Part shown: one piece after another, positions 45,867-55,035 of the stretch
Position numbering within the stretch: the first letter of the stretch is position 1
Layout of the letters: every line of letters starts with the position of its first letter
NCBI RefSeq assembly: GCF_030503615.1
Contig: NZ_CP129963.1
Span: 1,984,001 to 2,048,000 of the forward strand
Length of the DNA stretch: 64,000 nucleotides
Origin: Sphingobacterium sp. BN32
GTDB lineage: Bacteria > Bacteroidota > Bacteroidia > Sphingobacteriales > Sphingobacteriaceae
Direction of reading: 5' to 3'
Notes under the pieces: model-generated
What the model saw: only the letters and a program-made list of their open reading frames with translations
Told to the model about the DNA's origin: nothing
The model's database searches: none
Program-made: the position numbers and the translations under genes

Positions 45867-46109
45867 ATAATAAGTAGTATGTATTAGGTTTATGCCCTGA
45901 GCCAATCGGCGATACAGATTCAGGTGATAACCAAATATAAACTTCCTATTTGAGAGTGGTATCCTGTACTATCCTGATGATGTGTTTTTTTTCTTAAATC
46001 TCTATTTTAAAAGCTTATTATCGTGTTTCGATTCATTTAGCGTTTTAAATGGGAAGATGAATTATCATTGAATAAGTCGGATCGCTCCGACGCATAAAGC
46101 AAAAAAAAA

Positions 46110-46144
46110 ATGATTGTCTAAAAGCTAATGCCCCAGACAATCAT
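46110..46144 (-). terminator. Terminator of the small 46171-46422 gene
   Basis: On the minus strand AGACAATCAT/ATGATTGTCT arms of 10 bp (46135-46144 and 46110-46119) enclose a 15-base loop and are followed by a T run (46101-46110). Confidence 0.75.
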
Positions 46145-46170
46145 CTATATGGACTAGAAAAAAATGTAGT

Positions 46171-46422
46171 CTATGCTCCTAATGCGGTCGATATGGAGTT
46201 TGAGCTAATGAAAGCTACACGATGTCCTAGCTCAAGCAATCTAGCTTGAATTTCATCCTCCACTCGATCCAGCGACTTGATGCGCATAATAAATTGCTTA
46301 TCATCCAAATCGAACGAATGCAATTGTATATGCGGTATTGTGAGCTCTAATGTTCTGATGAGCTCTTCTCTGGCCAGCAAGGTCTTTAAAGGTGCTCTAA
46401 ACGTTAATATGTAATGTTCCAT
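46171..46422 (-). CDS. Small ferredoxin-fold (HMA-like) protein lacking CxxC
   Basis: An 83-residue protein. Its predicted pattern of beta-alpha-beta-beta-alpha-beta (YILTFRA, LIRTLELTI, IQLHSFD, KQFIMRIKS, VEDEIQARLLELGH, AFISS) matches the heavy-metal-associated fold. It lacks the CxxC metal pair, so it is not an ordinary copper chaperone. Its role is unknown. It is a single gene with its own terminator. Confidence 0.65.
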   Translation of the reverse strand: MEHYILTFRAPLKTLLAREELIRTLELTIPHIQLHSFDLDDKQFIMRIKSLDRVEDEIQARLLELGHRVAFISSNSISTALGA

Positions 46423-46657
46423 AATAAATCTGGTAAGGCTGTTAATGAAATTACAATTGAGAACTGTCCGTTTCCGCTCAATTGATAAATCAAATTTAGA
46501 AAAGCTTTCTATTAAAACAAGTAATTATTTGTTTTATTATTGTCATGATTTGTCGACACGGTTTAAGCTCTACCCCGTAAGAAGCTCTTTAAATGGCTAT
46601 TTGTTAAAATATTTCATTAATATTATTTTATTAAAGCATATAGCAAAGGGTAATAGT

Positions 46658-46665
46658 TATCTTTG
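46658..46665 (+). promoter_or_regulatory. Candidate -7 box of the SufR-like regulator gene
   Basis: TATCTTTG matches TAnnTTTG 33 bp before the start codon. No clear -33 TTTG is at the usual distance. Confidence 0.45.
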
Positions 46666-46698
46666 TAAACTTGATTAAACCAAGAAAAACATTGGATA

Positions 46699-47334
46699 AT
46701 GAAAAAGAAGAGTAGTTCGGAACAATTGCTGATGTTGCTGAAGATGCGCTGTGAATTGGATGCAGCAACTGTAGCGAAGGAGTTAGCGATGACTAAGGAA
46801 GGCGCAAGACAACATTTACTGAAATTGGAAGAAGATGGATTAGTGAAGAAGGAATGTAAAAGCATAGGCGTTGGACGCCCCTTTAGCTTCTATTCATTAA
46901 CGGATGCTGGATTAGCGAAATTCCCGGATACGCATGCAGATGTTACGGTACAACTTCTTGATTCCGTTCGGAACATTTTAGGCGAGAATGCGTTGGAGCT
47001 ATTGATTAGTGACCGGGAAAAACAGAGCTACGAGCGTTACGAGAATGAACTAAAATCAGCAAAGACAGTAGAAGATAAGCTGGAGCGACTAAGCAAAATC
47101 AGATCGCAAGAAGGCTACATCGCAGAATGGACCAAAGAGTCGAGCGACTATTATTTTATCGAAAATCACTGCCCCATCTGCGCGGCCGCGCGCGCCTGCC
47201 AGCGCTTTTGCCGCGCTGAGCTACAGAATTTCCAAAAACTATTCGGCGCCCAATTCAAAGTCGAACGGATACAGCACATCCTAGCCGACGAAAATCGCTG
47301 TGTTTATAAGATTGGGAAACTCGAAAAAAAATAA
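46699..47334 (+). CDS. SufR-like winged-helix regulator with Fe-S type cysteines
   Basis: A 211-residue protein. Residues 1-70 form a winged helix (DAATVAKELAMTKEGARQHLLKL, then VGRPFSFYSLTDAG). The C-terminal part has a cysteine cluster: NHCPICAAARACQRFCRAEL and, near the end, RCVYKI. This matches the SufR/COG2345 family, in which those cysteines bind an Fe-S cluster and control suf genes. No suf genes are nearby, so its target lies elsewhere. Repeat island 4 begins right after it. Confidence 0.85.
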   Translation: MKKKSSSEQLLMLLKMRCELDAATVAKELAMTKEGARQHLLKLEEDGLVKKECKSIGVGRPFSFYSLTDAGLAKFPDTHADVTVQLLDSVRNILGENALELLISDREKQSYERYENELKSAKTVEDKLERLSKIRSQEGYIAEWTKESSDYYFIENHCPICAAARACQRFCRAELQNFQKLFGAQFKVERIQHILADENRCVYKIGKLEKK

Positions 47335-47746
47335 AACCCCAGCATTATTTTATTTTAGTTAAAAGCGCACTTCGGGTTGCTTAGTGGCAGTGTTGTAGCT
47401 AACTGATTCGAGATAGGTCCTTTTATCTCCTTATTCAAACCCAAATCTTAGCCCTTTCAAAAGGGTTCTGATTTGGGTTTGAATTGGGTTTACATTGGGT
47501 TTGAAAGGGAAGTGAATTAAGGTAGTTAGTTGCATGTATTTGATTGAGGCGTTGGTTGGATATTTTGTCTTTATATTTTGTCTTTGAATACCAGGAAAGG
47601 TTCAGACAAACCTCCCTTCCTTTCCTAGTTCAAAACAAATCCCCCTTTCTACTTCGAAAGCCAATACTCTAACGTCTAAAATCTCATATCTAATACCTAA
47701 TCCAGCCCTAGGTCTAACTACTAAGTACTAATTACTAACTACTATT
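47335..47746. repeat. Composite repeat island 4
   Basis: A 412-bp gap without genes. It holds a hairpin-plus-tail element (47436-47511), half-palindromes of the CCTTTCCTGG family (about 47585-47640), TAGA heptads (about 47668-47700 read on the minus strand), and TAGTA heptads (47712-47745). The last array abuts the stop of the following minus-strand gene. Confidence 0.82.
47436..47511. repeat. Hairpin with TTGGGTTTGAAAGGGA tail, copy 3
   Basis: A 12-bp perfect outer stem CAAACCCAAATC/GATTTGGGTTTG (47436-47447, 47470-47481) and inner CCCTTT/AAAGGG. The tail repeats TTGGGTTTACATTGGGTTTG, as at 10873-10942, although the stems differ in sequence. Confidence 0.75.
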
Positions 47747-48082
47747 TTAACGAATCTCTCTCGATCGTCTATACAGCTCTTCAACCAGCTTCGAGGAGCG
47801 GTAGCTGAAATCCGCGCCAAAGCTATTGATAACTAAGCCTCTAATCAGGTTGTCTCTGGAGGATATAGCAAATAAGATGCTTTCATCTGCGGGGTCGGTC
47901 ATTCCTTCAAATCGGTAAATTCCGTCGATTACAAATTCTTCAGGCGATAACTCCATCGCATTCTGAGTACAGTATAGACACTCTCCATCCTCGCGGATTA
48001 AAAAATCTTCGGTATATCCGATCGCTTGTAAATCATTCACTGCTTCACTTAGGGTGTCGTAAGATCGTTTTTGTAAGGCCAT
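47747..48082 (-). CDS. Small conserved Bacteroidota protein (often mislabelled PRPP synthetase)
   Basis: A 111-residue protein with the pattern YDTLSEAVNDLQAIGYTEDF...ECLYC...FRFEG-like YRFEGMTDPADES...ILFAISS...GLVINSFG. This small family is common in Bacteroidota and databases often carry the label phosphoribosylpyrophosphate synthetase, but nothing here resembles the Prs active site, so I treat it as unknown. A palindrome sits 12-40 bp upstream of its start, and a heptad array starts at its stop. Confidence 0.78.
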   Translation of the reverse strand: MALQKRSYDTLSEAVNDLQAIGYTEDFLIREDGECLYCTQNAMELSPEEFVIDGIYRFEGMTDPADESILFAISSRDNLIRGLVINSFGADFSYRSSKLVEELYRRSREIR

Positions 48083-48093
48083 GTTCGATTATA

Positions 48094-48122
48094 ATTTGGT
48101 GTATCTCCTAAATATACCAAAT
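48094..48122 (-). promoter_or_regulatory. Inverted repeat upstream of small gene
   Basis: ATTTGGTGTAT-N7-ATATACCAAAT has 11-bp arms with one mismatch, 12 bp upstream of the start codon. On the minus strand it overlaps a TATATTTA -7-like box. A repressor site is the likely reading. Confidence 0.5.
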
Positions 48123-48239
48123 ATTAACCTATGGACATTAAAAACCGAAAACCATTGACCCCAAAATGACGTATTATTAGAAATAATTGGATTAAATGGT
48201 ATCACATTTGTCTACCTTTAGTGCACACACAATTGATAA

Positions 48240-49301
48240 ATGGAAATTACGCTATACATATTAGGGTCATTGATCCTCATTTTCTCTATTCTACCCCTTA
48301 TTAGGCTGGACTTTTGGACTTTTCGGGTCTTCGAATATCCGCGAATTCAAAAGCTAGCATTGACTATACTTTGGTTATTGTTATTTTTCTTACTTGCCTT
48401 TCCTGCTATCCTCTGGCTCAACATTATGGCGGTCGCTGTTGCAATTACCGCGATTTGCTTATTATTCCAGATTCTACCATTTACGCCGTTATCCAAAAAA
48501 CAAGTTTTGGGAACCAAGGAGGTCGATAAGGACAATAGCCTGGCGGTGATGATTTCGAATGTTTATGAAGACAACGACAATTATCAGGGATGCATCAAAG
48601 TAGTGAAAAGCAACAATGCTGACTTAGTTTTACTACTAGAAACCAACCATCAGTGGGCGAAGGAGACGGCGATATTGGATCAGGATTATCCGTATCAGAT
48701 TAAAGTACCAATCGACAACACCTACGGGATGCTGATGTTTTCGAAATATCCGTTGAAGGACAGCAGTGTTGAGTATTTGGTAGAGAAGGAAATTCCCTCT
48801 ATCCACACAAAAATTGAGTTACCTAGCGGTCAATTGGTGCAGGTGTATGCGGTGCACCCTACGCCGCCGGTTCCGAATGAAAACCCACGTTCTACCGAAC
48901 GTGATAAGGAATTACTTTTGGTTGCTGAGAAGGCCAAGAAATGCGATCTACCAGTGATTGTGATCGGCGACTTAAATGACGTGGCATGGAGCTACACGAC
49001 CGACTTGTTTTTAAAGATGAGCAAGCTACTGGATCCGCGTCGCGGAAGGGGATTCTTCAACACCTTTCATGCGAAACATCCCCTAATGCAATTCCCTCTT
49101 GACCACGCCTTTATCTCTGCTCACTTTAAGCTTATCTCCCTGAGAAAACTGGACAATTTTAATTCAGATCATTATCCTATATTTGTTCATCTGCAGTATG
49201 CTCCGCAAAACGAAGACGAACAGGAGGATAATCAGTTGGAGGCTACAGCCGAAGATAAAGAAGTAGCACAGGAGAAAAAAACAGCGGATACCTCTGATTA
49301 A
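48240..49301 (+). CDS. Membrane-anchored endonuclease/exonuclease/phosphatase family protein
   Basis: A 353-residue protein. Residues 1-85 form two or three membrane helices. The catalytic domain (about 100-320) shows the family metal and catalytic motifs: VLLLETNHQW (Glu), YAVHPTPP (His), VIGDLNDVAW (Asp, Asn) and FNSDHYPIFVHL (Asp, His). Members act as nucleases, phosphatases or phospholipases. A charged Glu-rich tail follows. The next gene starts 6 bp downstream, so the two are likely cotranscribed. Confidence 0.88.
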   Translation: MEITLYILGSLILIFSILPLIRLDFWTFRVFEYPRIQKLALTILWLLLFFLLAFPAILWLNIMAVAVAITAICLLFQILPFTPLSKKQVLGTKEVDKDNSLAVMISNVYEDNDNYQGCIKVVKSNNADLVLLLETNHQWAKETAILDQDYPYQIKVPIDNTYGMLMFSKYPLKDSSVEYLVEKEIPSIHTKIELPSGQLVQVYAVHPTPPVPNENPRSTERDKELLLVAEKAKKCDLPVIVIGDLNDVAWSYTTDLFLKMSKLLDPRRGRGFFNTFHAKHPLMQFPLDHAFISAHFKLISLRKLDNFNSDHYPIFVHLQYAPQNEDEQEDNQLEATAEDKEVAQEKKTADTSD

Positions 49302-49307
49302 AAAAAG

Positions 49308-50108
49308 ATGAGCAACGAAGAAAACTACAAAGAAGTAAATAGGATACTTTGGAATGATGCAGTGGATACCCACCTATCTTCCGATTTTTATGACATGGAA
49401 GGATTCCTTGCAGGGAACAGTTCCTTAAATCCTGTTGAGCTGGAACTATTTGGGGACCTGAGGGGCAAAAAAATCTTTCATCTACAATGTCATTTCGGAC
49501 AGGACACCTTGTCTTTGGCACGAATGGGCGCTTCGGTCACCGGCTTAGACCTTTCTGACAAAGCGATTGATGCGGCTAATAAATTAGCGGAGCAGCTTCA
49601 AATCGATGCTAAGTTCATCTGCACGGACGTCTATAGCACGCCCGAAGAATTGAATGGGCAGTTCGATATGGTTTTCACGAGCTATGGTACGATTGGCTGG
49701 CTTCCGGATCTGGATGCCTGGGCCAGAGTAATCCGCCGTGTATTAAAACCGGGAGGTCGCTTGGTATTCGTTGAATTTCACCCGGTCGTATGGATGTTTG
49801 ATTATGACTTTGAAAAAGTAGGTTACAATTATTTTAATGCCGGCCCAGTTGAAGAAGTAAGCGATGGAACTTATGCGGATCGCGATGCTGACATCAGTAA
49901 CAAGAGTATCTCCTGGAATCATTCGCTTGGTGAGGTCATGACCGCCTTGCTTGGTCAGGGTTTTCGCTTAGACACGTTTCAGGAATATGACTATTCGCCT
50001 TACAATTGCTTTCGACATGGCGTAGAAGTAGCACCTAAGAAGTTCCGTATTAAACATTTAGACAATAAAATACCCATGCTTTATGCATTATCGGCGACGA
50101 AGGCTTAG
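49308..50108 (+). CDS. Class I SAM-dependent methyltransferase
   Basis: A 266-residue protein. The SAM-binding motif I reads FHLQCHFGQDTLSLARMGA with GLDLSDKAIDAA (motif II acid). Motif IV region DMVFTSYGTIGWLPDLD and RRVLKPGGRLVFVEFHP (post III) follow. The HLQCHFGQDT form marks a widespread family of unknown substrate. It lies close behind the phosphatase-family gene. Confidence 0.9.
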   Translation: MSNEENYKEVNRILWNDAVDTHLSSDFYDMEGFLAGNSSLNPVELELFGDLRGKKIFHLQCHFGQDTLSLARMGASVTGLDLSDKAIDAANKLAEQLQIDAKFICTDVYSTPEELNGQFDMVFTSYGTIGWLPDLDAWARVIRRVLKPGGRLVFVEFHPVVWMFDYDFEKVGYNYFNAGPVEEVSDGTYADRDADISNKSISWNHSLGEVMTALLGQGFRLDTFQEYDYSPYNCFRHGVEVAPKKFRIKHLDNKIPMLYALSATKA

Positions 50109-50185
50109 CCGATAAAATCCACGGTATTCAGGGATATATGCTCTGGTTTAAATCAATTATCTTTACCTATCAATTAGGTCAATAT

Positions 50186-51079
50186 ATGAATTTTAAATCC
50201 ATGCCATCCGCTCGCCTGCTAGCATCACTATTTTTGATTAGTTTCTTATGTTGTTTTTCGCACTTTGCGCAAGCGCAAGAGGAAGAGCCCGCAGCATTTG
50301 TTGTTGCTGACGATTACAACCTTTGGTATGTTAATACCGAAAAGGACGCTGCCATCTTTGCCAATATGGCCTATGTTCGTAAAATGCCTTCCACAAATAG
50401 TGCGCTAGTTGACTCTATTCCTATGGGTACTCCGATCAAGTTCTTGGACAATGCTGGCTACAACCCTATGCAGCTTCGTGGAATGTACCTGCCTTGGTAT
50501 AAAATAGCTTACAAGATCAACAATCAACAGAAGACCGGCTATATATGGATTGGATTAGTGAGCTTAGATAAAAAAGTGGACCCGTCTACAGGAAATACCT
50601 TTCTTTATGGGATTGCCTGGCATAATGACGAGGAATCTTACGATTGGGTGGAAGCGAAAGTATTTAATAAAAACCAACAGCTCATTGCTAAAGCCGGCTT
50701 TGCAAACTATCGTGGTGAGCAATCTTATTGCACATCAGAATTAACTGAAAGCGAAAACCTTAAGGATAGCAAACTAATCTATAACGTGATCTTCTCTGGG
50801 GAGGCCTGTGGCATCCCGACAACAACCTTTGGCTTTGCTTGGGATGGGACGAACTTAAATGCCCTTCCTAAGATCTCCTCGGTATCGGATGCTGGAGTAT
50901 ATTATTATTCCGAAGAGTTGGAATTCCCAAAGAAATACACAAAGGGAAACCAACTCATCATTAAAAAGATGGAAGAAGGGGAAGTAATCGACGATACGAA
51001 AGAAGAGCTAGAGTATAAGATCAAAAAGTCTGAAGAGCGCTATAGTTGGGATGGTAAAAAATACCATTTAATACCTTAG
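50186..51079 (+). CDS. Exported protein with SH3-like domain
   Basis: A 297-residue protein. I start at ATG 50186 because it yields a signal peptide ending AQAQEEE; a longer frame begins at 50138. After the signal, residues about 30-130 look like a bacterial SH3-like domain (AYVRKMPSTNSALVDSIPMGTPIKFL; TGYIWIGLVSLDKK). The rest is beta-rich and unrecognised. It is probably periplasmic. Its last 4 bp overlap the convergent bioA gene. Confidence 0.75.
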   Translation: MNFKSMPSARLLASLFLISFLCCFSHFAQAQEEEPAAFVVADDYNLWYVNTEKDAAIFANMAYVRKMPSTNSALVDSIPMGTPIKFLDNAGYNPMQLRGMYLPWYKIAYKINNQQKTGYIWIGLVSLDKKVDPSTGNTFLYGIAWHNDEESYDWVEAKVFNKNQQLIAKAGFANYRGEQSYCTSELTESENLKDSKLIYNVIFSGEACGIPTTTFGFAWDGTNLNALPKISSVSDAGVYYYSEELEFPKKYTKGNQLIIKKMEEGEVIDDTKEELEYKIKKSEERYSWDGKKYHLIP

Positions 51080-52344
51080 TAGATGCTATTTGCGACTTTC
51101 TTAATGGCTTGATAAACCTCTTGCAATTCTTGATCCGAGATGCAATACGGTGGTAAGATATAAACCGTGTTCCCTAAAGGACGCAGAATGACTCCTTCGG
51201 CAAGGAAGGCAGCGTATAGCTGCTCTTGTATCTTGTTGAAGTATGAGGTCTCTCCTACTTTCCAATCAAATGCTAATATAGTCCCACATTGACGTACATG
51301 TTCCACCACCTTCAACGCGCTAAGTTCTTTAATAAAATCTTGGTGCGAGCGAACAATTCGCTGTATGGAATCCAACGTATCTTGTTGAAGCAGTAGATCC
51401 AGGCTTGCCAAGGATGCTGCACAAGCAATGGGACTAGCGGTAAACGAATGTCCATGAAAGAAGGCTTTCATCTTTTCATCCGAATAAAAAGCTTGATACA
51501 GCTCTTCGGTACAGCTTGTGATCCCCATTGGCATGGTACCGCCGGTTAATCCTTTAGAGAAGCACATAATATCGGGACTTTCAGTCAGTTGATTGGCTGC
51601 AAATAAAGTTCCTGTTCGGCCAAATCCTACGAATACCTCGTCTTGGATCAGCAGAATTCCTTTGGATTTACAGTATGCCATTAATGCTGATAAATCAGCT
51701 GCCTGATGCATTAGCATCCCACCAGCCCCTTGGACCAAAGGCTCATAAATGAAACAAGCGACATCATCCGCATGCTGATCTATTATTTGAAAAGTTTCCT
51801 TCAGATTGGATGAGTGGGGAGCATCGATGAAGATGACCTCAAAGAGCAAGTCTTGGAAAGGCGCGGTCCATAGACCCCGCTCGCTAACAGACATCGCACC
51901 GAAAGTATCACCATGGTATCCATGCTTGAAAGCAATTATCTTATTTTTCTTATCCCCTTGCTGATGCGCATACTGTATGCACATCTTGAGTGCTACCTCT
52001 ACCGCGGTAGAACCATTGTCGGAATAGAATATCTTTTGTTGATTTGCCGGCAAAATGGCTAACAGGCGCTCTGAAAGCTCTATGGCAGGCTGGTGGGTAA
52101 AGCCTGCGAAGATAACCTGTTCTAAGCGCTGTAGCTGCTCGAAAACCTTTTGAGCGATATATGGGTGTGCATGACCATGTAAGGTCACCCACCAGGAGGA
52201 AACAGCGTCTATATAGCTGTTTCCATTGGCATCATAGAGCTGAACGCCTTTTCCGGATAGTATTGGAATGTGTTGGCTGGTTTTCATTTGGCTATAGGGA
52301 TGCCAATTAACCGCACGATCTCTAGCAATTAACTCATCGAACAT
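51076..52344 (-). CDS. bioA: Adenosylmethionine-8-amino-7-oxononanoate aminotransferase
   Basis: A 422-residue class III PLP aminotransferase. Motifs: [13 protein letters not shown] near the start, [27 protein letters not shown], and the PLP lysine in [14 protein letters not shown]. It converts KAPA to DAPA using S-adenosylmethionine. It overlaps bioB upstream by 16 bp and is the last gene of the biotin operon, convergent with the SH3-like gene. Confidence 0.96.
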   Translation of the reverse strand: MFDELIARDRAVNWHPYSQMKTSQHIPILSGKGVQLYDANGNSYIDAVSSWWVTLHGHAHPYIAQKVFEQLQRLEQVIFAGFTHQPAIELSERLLAILPANQQKIFYSDNGSTAVEVALKMCIQYAHQQGDKKNKIIAFKHGYHGDTFGAMSVSERGLWTAPFQDLLFEVIFIDAPHSSNLKETFQIIDQHADDVACFIYEPLVQGAGGMLMHQAADLSALMAYCKSKGILLIQDEVFVGFGRTGTLFAANQLTESPDIMCFSKGLTGGTMPMGITSCTEELYQAFYSDEKMKAFFHGHSFTASPIACAASLASLDLLLQQDTLDSIQRIVRSHQDFIKELSALKVVEHVRQCGTILAFDWKVGETSYFNKIQEQLYAAFLAEGVILRPLGNTVYILPPYCISDQELQEVYQAIKKVANSIY

Positions 52345-53324
52345 GCTTCCTTTACCTCCTTCTGCATTGGTTTCAGACCTAGATTTCTTAACATCTGCAT
52401 ATCTTCGTCGACTCCCGGATTTGGGGTCACCAACAAGGTTTGTCGTTCTCCGGTGAAGATCGAATTAGCGCCCGCCATAAAGCACCAAGCTTGCTCGACC
52501 TCCGACATTTCAATTCTTCCCGCACTCAGACGTACCATAGAGGATGGCAACACGATGCGAGCAGTGGCAATCATGCGCACCATTTCCCAGATATCAATTT
52601 TTGGAAGATGTTCCAGCGGTGTTCCGTCAACTCTAGCTAGGGCGTTGATAGGAACAGATTCGGGATGTTTTTCCATATTGGCTAGCGTGCGTAGCATGGA
52701 GATACGATCTGCTGGCTTCTCACCCAATCCGATGATACCACCCGAGCACACAGTGATACCTGCCTTACGCACATTCTTGATGGTTTCAATTCGGTTATCG
52801 AACTTGCGTGTGGAGATGATCTCGTCGTAAAATTCTTCGGAAGTATCTAAGTTGTGGTTATAAGCATATAAGCCTGCTTCCTGCAGGCGTTGGGCCTGGC
52901 TTTCGCTCAGCATGCCTAAGGTACAGCATACCTCTAGCCCTAATTCATTGACACCTTTTACCATATCGATGATGCGATCGAAGTCACGATTATCGCGTAC
53001 TTCGCGCCATGCTGCCGCCATGCAAAAGCGTGAGGAACCGTTATCTTTCGCTTTTTGAGCATGCGCAAGGACAGTTTCCGTAGGAAGCAAGGCCTGTACT
53101 TTGATATCCGTATGATAACGCGCTGCCTGTCCGCAATACGAGCAATCTTCAGGGCATCCGCCTGTTTTCACAGACAACAAGGTTGAGATCTGCACTTGTT
53201 CCGGATTATGCCATTGCCGATGCACCGTTGCAGCTTCATAGACCAGTTCCATAAGTGGCTTGTTGTAAATGGCCAATAGCTCTTCCTTTGTCCAATTATG
53301 GCGTAATTCTTTTTCGTGTTTCAT
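52329..53324 (-). CDS. bioB: Biotin synthase
   Basis: A 331-residue radical SAM enzyme from ATG 53324 ([16 protein letters not shown]); a frame extending 66 bp upstream has no good coding character. The radical SAM cluster motif [14 protein letters not shown] is present, and the [2Fe-2S] cysteines are in CMAAAWRE and VCCTLGM. It inserts sulfur into dethiobiotin. It lies 35 bp downstream of bioD. Confidence 0.97.
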   Translation of the reverse strand: MKHEKELRHNWTKEELLAIYNKPLMELVYEAATVHRQWHNPEQVQISTLLSVKTGGCPEDCSYCGQAARYHTDIKVQALLPTETVLAHAQKAKDNGSSRFCMAAAWREVRDNRDFDRIIDMVKGVNELGLEVCCTLGMLSESQAQRLQEAGLYAYNHNLDTSEEFYDEIISTRKFDNRIETIKNVRKAGITVCSGGIIGLGEKPADRISMLRTLANMEKHPESVPINALARVDGTPLEHLPKIDIWEMVRMIATARIVLPSSMVRLSAGRIEMSEVEQAWCFMAGANSIFTGERQTLLVTPNPGVDEDMQMLRNLGLKPMQKEVKEACSMS

Positions 53325-53359
53325 TCTGATTTGATGTATTTTGTTTTGTTTATTCTGCT

Positions 53360-53926
53360 TTACTTGTGTAACCAAGGTATATTGAGGCATGCTACTTCCT
53401 CAGGAAGATGCCGACGGATGACCCGTTCCGTTGCACTAGAAAATGGACCATTAAAAACCACGGTGTCCAACACAATATTGTTGGACTCGAGCGCTTTGAT
53501 GGAAAGGATACTGTGGTTGATACAGCCAAGGTAATCTTTGACGACTAACACGACCGGTAAGTTCAAGTGTTTTATTAAGTCGATTATAAATTTATCCTCA
53601 TTGATAGGAACATATAATCCTCCTACCCCTTCAACAACAAGGTTATTTGGGCTGTATGGCAGTTGAAAATCGTTCAATTTAATCTCTACTCCATCGATGC
53701 GAGCGGACTCATGCGGAGATGCCGCAGTATTTAGTCGATAGCGTTCGGGAAATATGGTTACTTCATCTTCCACAAGCTCTCGCACGGTCATGCTGTCTGT
53801 CATATCCAGATCGCCAGACTGTATTGGCTTCCAGTAATCGGCTTGCCAAAGTTTAACGAGCAGTGCAGAGCAGAACGTCTTCCCTATTCCAGTTCCTATC
53901 CCTGAAACAAAAACTTGTTTTTTCAT
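53360..53926 (-). CDS. bioD: Dethiobiotin synthetase
   Basis: A 188-residue P-loop protein, slightly shorter than usual. The Walker A is [15 protein letters not shown], and [11 protein letters not shown] is the typical Mg/substrate segment. It closes the ureido ring with CO2 and ATP. It overlaps bioF upstream by 4 bp. Confidence 0.94.
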   Translation of the reverse strand: MKKQVFVSGIGTGIGKTFCSALLVKLWQADYWKPIQSGDLDMTDSMTVRELVEDEVTIFPERYRLNTAASPHESARIDGVEIKLNDFQLPYSPNNLVVEGVGGLYVPINEDKFIIDLIKHLNLPVVLVVKDYLGCINHSILSIKALESNNIVLDTVVFNGPFSSATERVIRRHLPEEVACLNIPWLHK

Positions 53927-55035
53927 TGTGCATATGATTTTATAAGTTCGGCGAGTTGTTTTATTTCCTCCCGACTATTGTATTGATGGATGGATATTCT
54001 TAATCGGCCGGTCCCTTCTGGCACGGAAGGCGGCAATACCGCATAAACATGAAAACCATGCGCTTTGATCGCTTTTGTAATACTCCTCAATTTGGTTATA
54101 TCGGGAATAATAACAGGCTGTATGGGTGTAAGTAATGATTTTGAGACTTCACCAAGCATTTCTGTTTCATAGAAAGTAATACGATCTTGAAGTTCAACTG
54201 CCAACTGCGTGTTTTGATCTAAGAATTGATAGGCTGACTGTATGCTCAAAGCCATCATATCAGGCATTGCCGTGCTGTAGATAAATGGAGAAGCAAAATT
54301 AATGAGATAACTCTTCAACGCTTCCGACCCTAAAACTGCAGCCCCATGTAGCCCCATTGACTTTCCATAGGTGACTACGCAGGCAAAGACCTGCGATTGC
54401 AATCCGTACGTTGGGATAAGCCCATCTCCAAACACACCGACGGCATGCGCTTCATCGACGATAAGGTGGGCACCATATAAGTTAGCGAGTTGGGCGAGCC
54501 CCCTTAATGCTGCAATATCTCCGTCCATCGAATAGACGGATTCAACAACGACCCAGCATTGCCCCTTCGCACGTTTCAGCAAAGCCTCTAAATGATTGAG
54601 ATCTTGATGTCGAAACTTCCATTTATTGGCTTGATTCAGTGAGCAAGCATCATGCACGGATCGATGTATCAATTCGTCCACAATTACCGTATCGCCTCGC
54701 TGCGGCAAAGCACTCAGCAGCGATAAATTAGCAATATAGCCTGATGGAAACAGCAGTGCTGATTCTACATCGTATCGTTTCGCTAAAAAGCCTTCTACGT
54801 CTTCCTTTATCGATGAATTTCCAGTAATTAGTCTTGAACTAGCACTGCCTGTCATCAAGGCTGGGCTTTGAATAGCTATTTCCAGCAAAGATTGTTGAAA
54901 CGTTGAATTTCTCGCTAGACCCAGATAATCGTTCGAAGCGAAATCAATCGTCCCCTCTTCAACACGCAATTCCCTTAAGAGGTCATTCGAAGCACGTTTA
55001 GTGATATTAGCTTGCCACCTCTGCAATGTGCCCAT
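53923..55035 (-). CDS. bioF: 8-amino-7-oxononanoate synthase
   Basis: A 370-residue alpha-oxoamine synthase. The PLP lysine is in TYGKSMGLHGAAVLG; IVDEAHAVGVFG and ESVYSMDGD are typical. It condenses pimeloyl-ACP or pimeloyl-CoA with alanine. Its start lies inside the preceding diiron protein gene (29-bp overlap), so the two are translated together. Where the pimeloyl thioester comes from is not encoded by a recognisable bioC, bioH, bioG, bioW or bioI in the window. Confidence 0.94.
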   Translation of the reverse strand: MGTLQRWQANITKRASNDLLRELRVEEGTIDFASNDYLGLARNSTFQQSLLEIAIQSPALMTGSASSRLITGNSSIKEDVEGFLAKRYDVESALLFPSGYIANLSLLSALPQRGDTVIVDELIHRSVHDACSLNQANKWKFRHQDLNHLEALLKRAKGQCWVVVESVYSMDGDIAALRGLAQLANLYGAHLIVDEAHAVGVFGDGLIPTYGLQSQVFACVVTYGKSMGLHGAAVLGSEALKSYLINFASPFIYSTAMPDMMALSIQSAYQFLDQNTQLAVELQDRITFYETEMLGEVSKSLLTPIQPVIIPDITKLRSITKAIKAHGFHVYAVLPPSVPEGTGRLRISIHQYNSREEIKQLAELIKSYAQ

